In this document: one piece after another, positions 39,481-48,854 of the stretch | How the letters are laid out: every line of letters starts with the position of its first letter | Position numbering within the stretch: position 1 is the first letter of the stretch | Source of the DNA: Rhodoplanes sp963840055 | GTDB lineage: Bacteria; Pseudomonadota; Alphaproteobacteria; Rhizobiales; Xanthobacteraceae | Direction: 5' to 3' | Length of the DNA stretch: 64,000 nt | Assembly: GCA_963840055.1 (NCBI GenBank) | Contig: CAWIXM010000028.1 | Coordinates: 107,805-171,804, forward strand | Position numbers and translations under genes: made by a program | The notes under the pieces: generated by a model | The model's input: only the letters and a program-made list of their open reading frames with translations | Databases searched by the model: none | What the model was told of the DNA's origin: nothing

Positions 39481-40130
39481 CTTGGTCCAGTGCGCGTCTT
39501 TGTCTTTCTGTCGGTTCTTCGCCGGCTTCTCCTCCCACGCCGCCGGCGTCTCGCCGCGCTTCACGGTCTCGTTCTCCTCGCGACTATTGCGCTGCTTCGG
39601 AACCGGCACGATCGTGGCGTCCATCATCTGGCCGCCGCGGGCGATGTACCCCTTCGCATTCAGATGCTGGTTGAACCGCTCGAACAGCTTCTCGACTATT
39701 CCGGCCTGCGACAGCTTCTCGCGGAACAGCCACAGCGTCGTGCCGTAATGTCGTCCTCGAATTCAAGCCCGAGAAATCGCGTGAACGACATCCGGTCGCG
39801 CACTTGGTACTCAATCTGCTCGTCCGAGAGATTGTACAGCGACTGCAGGATCAGCATCCGGAACATCAGGATCGCGTCGAACGGCTTGCGACCCGCACGG
39901 CTCTTCTTCTCCGCGTCCGGGGTCAGAGCCACCGCTTCGATGTCGGCCCGGAAACTCTCCCAGGGGACCAGCGCCGCAATCGCTTCCAGCGGATCACCCT
40001 TCTTCGACAGCGCCGCTAATCGCTTCTCCGCATCGAAAAACCCCGCCTGCCCCATCGTCTCGCTCCACAGAATCACGTCCTCACAAACGAGACTCGCATA
40101 GCGCCGCGCCGCAGCCAATTATTCGAGGTC
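39481..40130 (-). mobile_element. IS5-family element, truncated copy 1
   Basis: The transposase frame from 40055 (MGQAGFFDAEKRLAALSKKG) runs to FLGLEFEDDI, loses frame near 39750, resumes GTTLWLFREKLSQAGIVEKL and MMDATIVPVPKQRNSREENE, and is cut at KKHGKS by the KaiC piece. It carries the same internal lesion as copy 2 at 55487-57217. Confidence 0.75.
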
Positions 40131-40351
40131 CCCGCCAGTCATTAACTCAATATTGCTTTGAGGCAACGGTCGGCACGTCTGCCGCTGCGGGGCAGCGATC
40201 GCGCGTTGCTGACAGAAGCCATATTCTCCCGGCTCCAAACGCCGAGCGACCCGTGCAGAGAGATACCGACGGGCGCGAGGAAGCGACCGATGTCGTGCAG
40301 CGGGCCGAGGACGGCAGTTACATAGCCGTGGGACGGCGCTTGTGCGCATTG

Positions 40352-41776
40352 TTATTCCTGCAGTTCGCGCTTGATCGTTTCGATCTCTTCGGCGAGCGCA
40401 CCGTCATTGCCAACCAGGGCCTCGATTTTGCGCACGGCGTGCAGGACCGTCGTATGGTCCCTTCCGCCGAAGCGCCGCCCGATCTCCGGCAGCGAGCGCA
40501 GGGTCAGGGTCTTTGCAAGATACATCGCGATCTGGCGCGGCCGCACGACAATGGCGGTGCGCCGCGCGGAAATGAGATCGCCGCGGCTGACATTGTAGCG
40601 GCGCGCAACGATCCGCTGGATTTCTTCGATCTTCATCTTGCGCGGCTCGGCCGGACGGATCAGGTCGCGAATCTCCCGCTCGGCAAGCTCGAGCGTGATC
40701 GGCTGACCGGTGAGCTTGCTGACCGCAAGCAGCCGGTTCAGCGCGCCTTCGAGGTCGCGCCCGTTATTGGCAATGGACTTGGCAATGTAGGACAGCACCG
40801 AAGCGGGCACGTCGAATTCCGAGTGATGTGTGTGAGCGGCGGCGACGCGCGCCACCAGAATTTCCAACCGCAGCTCCTCGCCGAGGAAGCTCATCTCGAC
40901 GACGAGGCCGCCGGCAAGCCGCGAGCGAACGCGCTCGTCGAGATTCTCGAGGTCGAGCGGCGGCCGGTCGGCGGCGACCACCACCTGCCGCCCGGCGTCG
41001 ATCATCGCGTTCAGAGTATGCGAGAACTCCGCATGCGTCGACTTACCCTGCAGGAACTGCAAGTCGTCGATCAGCAGCACGTCGGTCGAGCGCAGCAATT
41101 CCTTGAAGGCGAGGGTGGTTTGGGTACGCAGCGACGACACGAAGCCGAACACGAATCTCTCGGCGGTGAGATAAAGCATTCGACGCTCGGCCGCGTGGCC
41201 CGCCCAGGTGATCGCCTGCAGGAGGTGTGTCTTGCCCAAGCCCACCTGCGCATGGACGTAAAGCGGATTGAACATGACCGGATTGTCGCGGGTCGCTGTG
41301 GCGACCTGCTTCGCTGCTGCATGGGCAAGTGAGTTGGACCGTCCGACGACGAAGGTGTCGAAGCTCAGGCGCGGATCGAGCGGCGATCCGCCGAAGGAGC
41401 CCTGTCCAGAAGCAATCCACGGCAGGGAAGCGTGCCCATTAAGGTCGTTCGCCACCCTCGGGCCAGCTTCGCCGTTGAGGCGCACGGGCAACGCCTTGCT
41501 CGCGGGCGCGCCAATTCGTAGCAAGCCCGTCCGGACGGTCAGATCGAGGCGGCGCACGCAGGGTTCTTCGCCGTTCCAGCAGGCGAGCACGCGATCGCTG
41601 TAGCGCGATTGAATCCAGCTCTTCAGAAAACGAGTCGGAACCGACAGACGCACGGTTTCGCTGTCGACGCCTTCAAACTCCATTCGGCCGAACCAACTTG
41701 AGAAAATGTCTTCGCCAACCTCGGCGCGCAAACGTCCTTTGACCCGCGACCATCGATCCTGATCGGTGTTCATCAT
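40352..41776 (-). CDS. dnaA: chromosomal replication initiator protein DnaA
   Basis: A 474-residue AAA+ initiator. N-terminal DnaB-contact domain (DRWSRVKGRLRAEVGEDIFSSWF), a variable linker, then the ATPase: VGLGKTHLLQAI (Walker A), VLLIDDLQFLQGK (Walker B), LDERVRSRL (arginine finger) and domain IV with the signature GGRDHTTVLHAVRKI. All key residues are present. The start ATGATG at 41776 has GAGG upstream. It lies alone among IS elements, not next to dnaN, recF or rpsT, so it may be a relocated or second copy. The 800 bp upstream have only degenerate DnaA boxes. Confidence 0.93.
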   Translation of the reverse strand: MMNTDQDRWSRVKGRLRAEVGEDIFSSWFGRMEFEGVDSETVRLSVPTRFLKSWIQSRYSDRVLACWNGEEPCVRRLDLTVRTGLLRIGAPASKALPVRLNGEAGPRVANDLNGHASLPWIASGQGSFGGSPLDPRLSFDTFVVGRSNSLAHAAAKQVATATRDNPVMFNPLYVHAQVGLGKTHLLQAITWAGHAAERRMLYLTAERFVFGFVSSLRTQTTLAFKELLRSTDVLLIDDLQFLQGKSTHAEFSHTLNAMIDAGRQVVVAADRPPLDLENLDERVRSRLAGGLVVEMSFLGEELRLEILVARVAAAHTHHSEFDVPASVLSYIAKSIANNGRDLEGALNRLLAVSKLTGQPITLELAEREIRDLIRPAEPRKMKIEEIQRIVARRYNVSRGDLISARRTAIVVRPRQIAMYLAKTLTLRSLPEIGRRFGGRDHTTVLHAVRKIEALVGNDGALAEEIETIKRELQE

Positions 41777-42580
41777 AGCTTCGCCTCTCGCGCCCGCGCA
41801 GGACGCACAAATACATGCCAGATACGCGTAAGACAGAGCGCGCAAGCGCTCACGTCATCGACATTCTAACTCGGGTGATGGAGTTAATCCGGCAGCGTCT
41901 TCAGGATCTGAGCGGCCACATCATCGTCATTCTCGAGTGACGGAAGGCCTGCGCCTTGTTGTCAGCCCAAGCGGCGGGAGTCCTTGAGGTGCACGAGGAT
42001 AGCCCGGTAAAGCAAAACAGAACTTGCCACGTCTTATTCATTTTAACTCCTCCGGCGAGCAACGCAACCGCTCACCGATTCCTCCCAGCCAGAGCTGCAC
42101 GCAATGTTTTGCTCAAAAGGTTGCGATACGCCCACAAGTGCTCAGTCCGCATGCGACGGATACGAAGAACGACGCGCATGTGTATTTATCAATACTTGTG
42201 AATTCAGCATGACGCGCACATGACGGCCAAGAGGATTCCATAGCGCCGATACCCTTGCAATGGCTTCAGGCAATTGGCGATCAGTCCGCACCAAATTCGC
42301 CTGCTGAGGGCCTCTGATGGCGCTTGAGGAACTCGGCGGCAAAACAGAGGTTTATCCGATCTCCGAGCTGACGGTTGCCTTAAGTTATCCAGTGTGACAT
42401 CTCCTGTGAGGAAAAGTCATACATTAGTCAAAATTCTAAATGCATTGGCGGCCTTTGTTCTTAAGGCATTGTGTTACCTCATACTTTTTTGCGCGGAAAT
42501 GTAAGGTAACCCCAAAACCAGTCGGCGACCTTTTCCACGGGCTGGTTTCGGGGGCCGCGCACTCCCGCGCGTAAGGATAT
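41777..42580. other. long non-coding region upstream of dnaA
   Basis: About 800 bp with no recognised gene. It contains AT-rich DNA at 42370-42500, two degenerate DnaA-box-like words (TTATCCGAT near 42353, TTATCCAGT near 42383) and an inverted pair GTTACCT/AGGTAAC at 42471-42513. Too weak to call an origin. Confidence 0.3.
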
Positions 42581-43006
42581 ATGCCATTCGCTGAAAGATA
42601 CGCATTTCCGATCGACGCACGTATTGGTACGAGCATCCCGCGCACGAACGACTTCAAGGAATTGTTTTACGTCCGCTGGAGAAGCATCTGGTTCAACGTC
42701 TTCTGGGGACCCGACCTCAACATCAAGGTTGTGTTGAACGTCTATCGATCGTGCGGCGTCTGCGAGCGCTTCATCGTCGACACCGATTCCTACGACGTTC
42801 AGTGGGATCGCCACAAGCGAGTGACCAGGGATCTTTACATCTATCCGTCCCCGGCCAAGCTGGGGCATGTCACGCGGGTCACCTTCTCCCATGCCAGACG
42901 ACTGTATTGTCGACATTCGGGCCGGGCGCGACACCAATCCCGTCATGATCGACAACTGCTTGATACCCGGACACAGTGTCACGCTGATGCCAGAGATTCC
43001 CCACTA
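42581..43006 (+). pseudogene. unidentified gene, probably frameshifted
   Basis: Codon use (high GC at third positions) favours the plus frame through LNIKVVLNVYRSCGVCERFI and then, from about 42890, the neighbouring frame MPDDCIVDIRAGRDTNPVMI ending in TAG at 43006. I do not recognise the family. A minus-strand frame of similar length also exists but has poorer codon bias. Confidence 0.3.
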
Positions 43007-43087
43007 GCGTTGTTCTGCGGCGTCGTCGATGAAACAGTCGCGTGGCACCTTTAATGATCACTTCTGGTCGCGAGCGCCAGCTCTTCG

Positions 43088-43256
43088 CTAGTACCCACTA
43101 TTCCTGAAGTGTGAGTCGTGATTTAAGGATGCATGAGCGACATCCCTGAGCCGACTGCGATCAGATTGACGGAGGCGGAACGTGCCGAGTTTAAGGGCTT
43201 GGCGCGTTCGACCAAGACGGAATACCGGCTGCGCCAGCGGGCACGAGGTATCTGAT
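43088..43256 (+). pseudogene. IS630-type end and transposase N-terminal remnant
   Basis: A terminal block shared with 15065-15120 is followed by ATG at 43133: MSDIPEPTAIRLTEAERAEF then GLARSTKTEYRLRQRAR, a typical IS630 transposase start, which stops at 43256. Confidence 0.6.
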
Positions 43257-43439
43257 AAGAAAGTTCCTGACTATCTCGTCTCTGGCCGCCGGGAGCGGGT
43301 CACGGAGCGGCGGAGATCGGCAGAGTCGCCGACCTCGGTTGAGCAGCGCGAAGTAGAGCACGTCCGGCCCGTGGAGATTCAATCTTGCGTAATCCGGCGT
43401 GCTTGTGTCGGCCGTGGCGAGGTGTGCAAGACTAAGGTC

Positions 43440-44486
43440 TCAAGACTCAGTTGAGGGTTTGCCGCGTGAGAACTTGCGTGACGAGGGATCCTGGCATTCG
43501 AGTTCGGCGTCGAGCTGGGCGCCGGCGAGGATCACGATGGCGGAGACCCACATCCACATCATGAAGCCGATCGCCGCGCCGAGCGCGCCATAGGTTTTGT
43601 TGAAGCTGCCGAAATTTGCCGCGTACCAGGTGAACAGCAGGGAGGCGATCAGCCAAAAAAAGGCGGCGCTCGCGCTGCCCCAGGTGATCCACCGCCACTT
43701 GGCGTGCTTCCGGTTTGGCCCGAAGCGGTAGATGAGGGCGAGCGCCAGGATCAACACGATCAGCAGCAGCGGCCAGCGGCCGTAGCTGAACGCCGCGCCG
43801 AATTCGCTGCCGAGCCCGACAAAGCTGAACACGACCGGCAGAACAACCAGGGCAACGACCGAGAGCAGAATGAAGCCGATCGCCCCCAGCGTGAACAAGA
43901 GAGAAACAGCGTTGAGGCGGATGAAGCTGCGGCGTTCCTCGACGTCGTAAACGATGTTGAGCGCGTCGAACAACGCCTTCATGCCGGAATTGGCGCTCCA
44001 CAGCGAAATCGCGAGGCTGATGAGGAACGTGGTCCCGAGCGCGCTGCGCCCTTGCGCAGCGACCCGGTGCATCTGGTCGCTCACGATTTGGACGGCGCCG
44101 CCCGGCAGCACGTCGCGCAACCGCTGGATCTGCCCGCTTAGCTCGGCGGGATCAGAGAACAGGCCGTAGATCGACACCAGCGCCGCGATCGCAGGAAAGA
44201 TCGCAACCAGCGAGAAGAAGGTGACACCCCCGGCCACGGTGGTGACGCGATCTCGCATGAAGCGGACATAGCTCCGCTTCAGCACGCTCCACCAGCCGCG
44301 CACCGGTGCGTCGGCCGCGGTCTTGCCCTTGAATTCGTCCAGGCGGGACTGCTCGTGCCGGTCGGCCTCTCCCGCCTCCCCGTCGGCGCCTCGGCGAAAG
44401 CCGGCGGCCATTAGCGCCGCCGAAAGTCCGAGCGCGCAGAACGGGAGCACGCGACGGCGCCAAGTGTTTCTTGAATCCATTCCCAC
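43440..44486 (-). CDS. YihY/BrkB-family membrane protein
   Basis: A 348-residue inner-membrane protein of the YihY/virulence factor BrkB family (once mis-called RNase BN). After a variable basic N-terminus with one hydrophobic segment, it shows the family core SYVRFMRDRVTTVAGGVTFF, VSIYGLFSD, SLWSANSGMKALFDALNIVY and GALGAAIGFMMWMWVSA, with six predicted helices. Biochemical role unknown. Full length and unbroken. The gene upstream, 90 bp away on the same strand, is a stress-type protein with a frameshift. Confidence 0.85.
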   Translation of the reverse strand: MGMDSRNTWRRRVLPFCALGLSAALMAAGFRRGADGEAGEADRHEQSRLDEFKGKTAADAPVRGWWSVLKRSYVRFMRDRVTTVAGGVTFFSLVAIFPAIAALVSIYGLFSDPAELSGQIQRLRDVLPGGAVQIVSDQMHRVAAQGRSALGTTFLISLAISLWSANSGMKALFDALNIVYDVEERRSFIRLNAVSLLFTLGAIGFILLSVVALVVLPVVFSFVGLGSEFGAAFSYGRWPLLLIVLILALALIYRFGPNRKHAKWRWITWGSASAAFFWLIASLLFTWYAANFGSFNKTYGALGAAIGFMMWMWVSAIVILAGAQLDAELECQDPSSRKFSRGKPSTES

Positions 44487-44583
44487 GCATCCATGCCGAC
44501 GTTCTTCTCTTGCCTGCCCCGTGGCGAATAAGAGACCGGCGAAGGCCAGCTTTGCCGGTCTCTAAGCTCAAGCATGAAAGTCA

Positions 44584-45217
44584 CTAGCACATGTGCGCGT
44601 CAGTCGACCCACTCGGTGGTCTTAATTTCCTGGCCAGCGGGTTGACCGCTACCCTCGGGCAGGTAGTTCGGATCGGCCTCCGAGTACCGCTCGGCGCCGG
44701 CCGCCTCGTGTGCTTACGTTTCCGTCGGGGCGCCGCCCGCTGCCTGCTCACCCTCGTCGATTCTCTCGCCGGCTGGGGCCGGGGATAATCCGGAGCTGAC
44801 AGACGTTGCAACTCGACGGGCGCGCTGCTCTTGAGAAGACGCGCCAGTGCGAAACCGGCGGCCAGCGAAAGGCCGAAGAAGGTAGCCGCGTTCGGCGGCA
44901 TCGCGCACATAGCCCGCAACCTGAGGCAGCTCATCCTGCATCTCCTCAGCGGCGAGATTGATCGTGTGGGCGAGGCCGCCGAGTTGCTGGGCTCTTGCAG
45001 CTTTTTGGTCATTCGCCATGGCACGAACCCCCTCCTTCATCGATTTCCCCGCTGAGCCAATCTGTTCCTTCGTGCTTTCCGCCGCCGATGCAAACTCTCC
45101 GCGCAGGTTTTCAGCGGTTTCGCGCACGTCATCGCCAATCGCGCTGGAGCGCGCTTTAGCTTCTGCGGCGTCCTGCGCTAGTTCTTGCTGCGTCGTTTTC
45201 TGAAATTCGCTCGGCAT
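44584..45217 (-). pseudogene. DUF883/stress-type membrane-anchored protein, frameshifted
   Basis: Starts MPSEFQKTTQQELAQDAAEA with GGGAG six bases upstream. A long amphipathic helix (ETAENLRGEFASAAESTKEQ) leads to VAGYVRDAAER. The membrane anchor FFGLSLAAGFALARLLKS then continues in another frame from about 44885, followed by a basic tail ending at 44584. Similar proteins are described as nutrient-deprivation-induced or ribosome-associated; function here unknown. Confidence 0.5.
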
Positions 45218-45606
45218 GGTCATCTCCCGCAGCGCCCAGCCACGGGTCACGTGTACACGGTTCAACGTGGTCTCAAAAGGAATAACCAGATCGATATTGG
45301 CGGGTTCCGCTCGCGCGTACCCTAAACTTGTTAAATCCGCGTGCGGGGGATTTTGTATATTAATACCTTTCGAGGCAATGACGGTGGGTTGGGGGGTGTC
45401 CGTCGCGTAGCAATCGAAGAAAAGCCGCGGTTTATCACCGTGGGCGGTCGCAACGTGGAAACGGCAATCCGCGGCCGACAGTGAATCTGGTACCGTCATC
45501 GTGCGCGAAACGAGCCAAGGTCAGTAAGACGTCATCTCCGGTTCACACAGGCTGCTCGCTGACGAGCCGATAAGCGCGGGTGGGCTCGCCAGTGGCCCAG
45601 GTCCTT
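45218..45606. other. no recognised gene
   Basis: About 390 bp. The frame upstream of the stress-type gene stays open on the minus strand for 90 codons but resembles nothing known. An AT-rich patch near 45345-45365 may hold a promoter. Confidence 0.25.
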
Positions 45607-45775
45607 ACGAACCTCCTGCTCGCGGCGCTCGGTGCATGCACGTCAATGGCACTGGGGCTTTACGCCGATCGCAAGCAAATTCCGCTAACGCGGACGCAGG
45701 TCCGCCTCCGAAACGGGCGGATTCACGGTAGAGATTGTGCGGAATGCGAAACGAACGCGGGGAGAAACCGATCGA
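45607..45775 (+). pseudogene. OsmC-family protein fragment
   Basis: LLLAALGACTSMALGLYADR then VRLRNGRIHGRDCAECET is the central part of OsmC/Ohr-type peroxide-resistance proteins, including the reactive cysteine (GACTSM). Both ends are missing, cut just before the IS3 element. Confidence 0.65.
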
Positions 45776-45891
45776 ATTGAGCGCATAATTTCGTTCGTTC
45801 AAAGGTGTCCGCCGTCAGCACTCATGAGACAAATCAGGCGGGTTGAGGAAGGGAGGATTTCTGGCTCATCGTAGCCTATCAGGGAGCGAAG

Positions 45892-46266
45892 ATGAGACAG
45901 AAATCCGGGCCGGAGAAGCAGCCGGCGGAAGACGCGATCAAAGCCATCCGGCGCGCGACGCGTCGACACTTTTCGGCGGAAGACAAGATCCGCATCGTGC
46001 TGGAAGGACTGCGCGGCGAGGACAGCATCGCCGAGCTCTGCCGGCGCGAGGGGATCGTCCAGAACCTTTATTATCGCTGGTCGAAGGACTTTCTCGAAGC
46101 GGGGAAGAAGCGCCTGGCGGGCGACACCGCCCGGGCCGCGACGTCGGACGAAGTGAAGGAGCTACGGCGTGAGGCCGGCGCACTGAAGGAGGTCGTCGCC
46201 GAGCTGACGCTGGAAAACCGTCTGCTCAAAAAAAGCGTGACGGCGGATGGGGAGGACGCGGCATGA
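45892..46266 (+). CDS. IS3-family OrfA
   Basis: A 124-residue DNA-binding frame: HTH_Tnp_1-type helix-turn-helix (FSAEDKIRIVLEGLRGEDS, IAELCRREGIVQNLYYRW) then a leucine-zipper-like helix (VKELRREAGALKEVVAELT). Its stop overlaps the start of OrfB (ATGA at 46263), so the two frames are coupled rather than joined by a long frameshift window. Confidence 0.85.
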   Translation: MRQKSGPEKQPAEDAIKAIRRATRRHFSAEDKIRIVLEGLRGEDSIAELCRREGIVQNLYYRWSKDFLEAGKKRLAGDTARAATSDEVKELRREAGALKEVVAELTLENRLLKKSVTADGEDAA

Positions 46267-47243
46267 GATATCCCGCCGCCGAGAAGCTTGAGATCATCCG
46301 GTTGGTCGAGCAGTCTGCCCTGCCGGTGCGGCGTACGCTGGAAAAGATCGGCATTCCGCGCGCCACCTTCTACCGCTGGTATGATCTGTACCAGACCGGC
46401 GGGCCGGAAGCTCTGGACGACCGACATCCCAAGCCGGATCGCGTCTGGAACCGCATTCCGGATGATGTCCGCGAGCGCATCGTCAATCTGGCGCTGGATG
46501 AGTCCGCGTTGTCACCGAGGGAATTGGCGGTGCGGTTTACCGACACCGAAGGCTATTTTGTCTCGGAGGCATCGGTCTATCGGCTGCTCAAGGCCCATGA
46601 TCTGATCGCCAGCCCAGCCTTCATCGTGATGAAGGCCGCGGACGAGTTCCAGGACAAGACGACGGCGCCCAACCAGCTCTGGCAGACCGACTTCACTTAT
46701 CTCAAGGTCATCGGCTGGGGCTGGTTCTACCTGTCGACCGTCCTCGACGACTTCTCCCGCTACATCATCGCCTGGAAGCTGTGCGCCACCATGAAAGCCG
46801 AGGACGTCACCGCCACGCTCCAATTGGCGCTCGATGCTTCAGGGCTCGACAAAGCCAGGGTCCAGCATCGGCCAAGGCTGCTGTCAGACAACGGCTCGTC
46901 CTACATCTCGGATGACTTGGCGAAATGGATGAAGCGCCACGAGATGGCCCACGTCCGCGGGGCTCCATACCACCCGATGACGCAGGGCAAAATCGAGCGT
47001 TGGCACCAGACGCTGAAGAACCGCATCCTGCTGGAGAACTACTACCTGCCGGGCGATCTGGAAGAGCAGATCAAAGCCTTCGTGGCCGACTACAACCATC
47101 ACCGCTATCACGAGAGCATCGGTAATCTAACCCCGGCCGACGTCTACTTCGGACGCAGCCAAACAATCCTGCTGCAGAGAGAAAGGATCAAACGCCAGAC
47201 CATCGCCTTGCGTCGCTTGCAGCATCAACAGCAAGCCGCGTAA
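46263..47243 (+). CDS. IS3-family OrfB transposase
   Basis: A 326-residue integrase-core protein with an N-terminal HTH. The DDE residues lie in WQTDFTYLKV, LLSDNGSSYIS and MTQGKIERWHQTLKNRI. No lesion seen. The sequence after residue 270, with the IS end, is present twice in tandem in the DNA. Probably active. Confidence 0.88.
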   Translation: MRYPAAEKLEIIRLVEQSALPVRRTLEKIGIPRATFYRWYDLYQTGGPEALDDRHPKPDRVWNRIPDDVRERIVNLALDESALSPRELAVRFTDTEGYFVSEASVYRLLKAHDLIASPAFIVMKAADEFQDKTTAPNQLWQTDFTYLKVIGWGWFYLSTVLDDFSRYIIAWKLCATMKAEDVTATLQLALDASGLDKARVQHRPRLLSDNGSSYISDDLAKWMKRHEMAHVRGAPYHPMTQGKIERWHQTLKNRILLENYYLPGDLEEQIKAFVADYNHHRYHESIGNLTPADVYFGRSQTILLQRERIKRQTIALRRLQHQQQAA

Positions 47244-47559
47244 CATCATCAATGAGACGAGCCAGAGCCTCCCTTAATTTGCGCCGCTCATTGTCTCAAT
47301 ATCTCTGACGACGGACATCCTTCATGGCCGACTACAACCATCACCGCTATCACGAGAGCATCGGTAATCTAACCCCGGCCGACGTCTACTTCGGACGCAG
47401 CCAAACAATCCTGCTGCAGAGAGAAAGGATCAAACGCCAGACCATCGCCTTGCGTCGCTTGCAGCATCAACAGCAAGCCGCGTAACATCATCAATGAGAC
47501 GAGCCAGAGCCTCCCTTAATTTGCGCCGCTCATTGTCTCAATATCTCTGACGACGGACA
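47083..47559 (+). repeat. 235-bp tandem duplication of the IS3 right end
   Basis: 47083-47317 (last 54 codons of OrfB plus the right inverted repeat) recurs essentially unchanged at 47325-47559, with 7 bp (tccttca) between. The second copy has no left half. Confidence 0.9.
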
Positions 47560-47640
47560 TTCCGGTGCCCAACTTATTAACGTAAACGACTCGCTCGTTC
47601 GCACCGGTACAGGTGGCGACGTAAAGGAGCGCCGCCGTAC

Positions 47641-48564
47641 CGTCGCAAGCTATCGCGCTCGAAGTTCGTTGAGGTAATGGCGAAGCTGCCGCGATGCGTC
47701 GTGGCGATGGAAGCTTGCGCGACAGCTCACCATTGGGGCCGGGTCCTCGGCGTGCGGCTTATTCCTCCGGTCTATGTAAAGCCGTTTATCAAGCGTCAGA
47801 AGAACGACGCTGCCGACGCCGAAGCGATCGTCGAGGCGGCGCAGCGGCCGACGATGCGGACAGTCGCTGTCAAATCCACCGATCAGCAGTCGCGTGCCAT
47901 GCTGTTCCGCACCCGGGAAATGCTGATCGGGCAGCGCACACAGTTGGCCAATGCGCTTCGCGGCCATCTGGCCGAACACGGCCATCTCGTGCCCCAGGGG
48001 CTGGGGAACGTCGCCCGCTTCGCCGCGATCATTGCGAGCGCCGAGAACTATCTGCCGGATCTCGTCCAGGATTTGGCGCGGCTCTACCTCGACCAGATCA
48101 CGCACCTGTCGGAACGTATCAAGACGCTGGAGGCGCGGATGGCCGACGAGGCGGAGAAGAGTGCCGTCGCCACCCGCCTGCGCCGCATGCCCGGCATTGG
48201 CCCGGTGACCGCCATGGCGATCGAGACCTTCGCTCCCGCCATGGCGAGCTTCCGGCGCGGTCGGGACTTCGCCGCCTGGCTCGGGCTCGTGCCGCGCCAG
48301 CATTCCACCGGCGGCAAACAGAGATTGCGGCGGACCTCGAAAATGGGACAGCGCGACATCCGGCGATTGCTGATCGTCGGCGCGATGTCGGTCATCACCT
48401 GGAAGGGACGCCACAGCTCGCCCGGCTCGTGGCTGGCCCGGATGCTGGCGCGCAAGCCGCGCATGCTTGTTGCCGTCGCTCTCGCCAACAAGATGGCGCG
48501 CGCTATCTGGGCGATGATCACGTACGAACGGGACTACCAGGAACCGGCGGCGGCAGTCTACTGA
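47641..48564 (+). pseudogene. IS110-family transposase, N-terminus missing
   Basis: The frame is recognisable from YRRKLSRSKFVEVMAKLPRC through VVAMEACATAHHWGR, KNDAADAEAIVEAAQRPTMR and RRMPGIGPVTAMAIETFAPA to the serine region STGGKQRLRRTSKMGQRDIR. The first 40 or so residues with the first catalytic aspartate are absent, cut near the duplicated IS3 end. ATG at 47677 could start a protein lacking the active site. About 290 bp of non-coding DNA follow. Confidence 0.8.
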
Positions 48565-48854
48565 GCTAAAACACAACGACCGCTGCCGGCTGTCGGGATG
48601 TGAGGAGCGCGACGAACCGTATGGGCAGGTGATCGAGGAGATCGGGGTCGGCCAGCCAGGGGCGTGCAAAGAGCCTCGAGCTCGCCATTTTGTTCTGGAG
48701 CCGATCCGCGCATCGCCATACCGGCCAGCGGCATGATCAACGCCGCACAGCAAGGCCTGACACATGAACGCTGCCGATCACAGCTCGCGCGGTCCAAAAA
48801 ACTCCTTGCATCTTCGTGGGCATTAGCGGGTTTTGAGAAATTTGCCAACATCTT
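48565..48854 (+). ncRNA. possible guide-RNA region of the second IS110 element
   Basis: About 290 bp without a gene after the IS110 transposase, as expected for an IS1111-type 3' tail carrying its seek/bridge RNA. Because the left end of this copy is lost, the target cannot be reconstructed and guides cannot be read. Confidence 0.35.

Larger units (their letters stand above)
45806..47317 (+). mobile_element. IS3-family element
   Basis: Inverted ends TGTCCG(C/T)CGTCAG...TGAGACAA...AAGGGAGG on left (from 45806) and right (ending 47317). It contains two overlapping frames. 1512 bp. No target duplication is visible. The right end is partly duplicated immediately after. Confidence 0.85.

Noticed and set aside
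42340..42520. Replication origin next to dnaA
   Set aside because: Only two degenerate DnaA-box-like words and an AT-rich patch; no cluster of good boxes.
42479..42982. Minus-strand gene opposite the unrecognised plus-strand gene
   Set aside because: Weaker third-position GC than the plus frame and no recognisable motif.
47083..47559. CRISPR or satellite repeat
   Set aside because: Two copies only, 235 bp each, and they are the end of an IS3 element.
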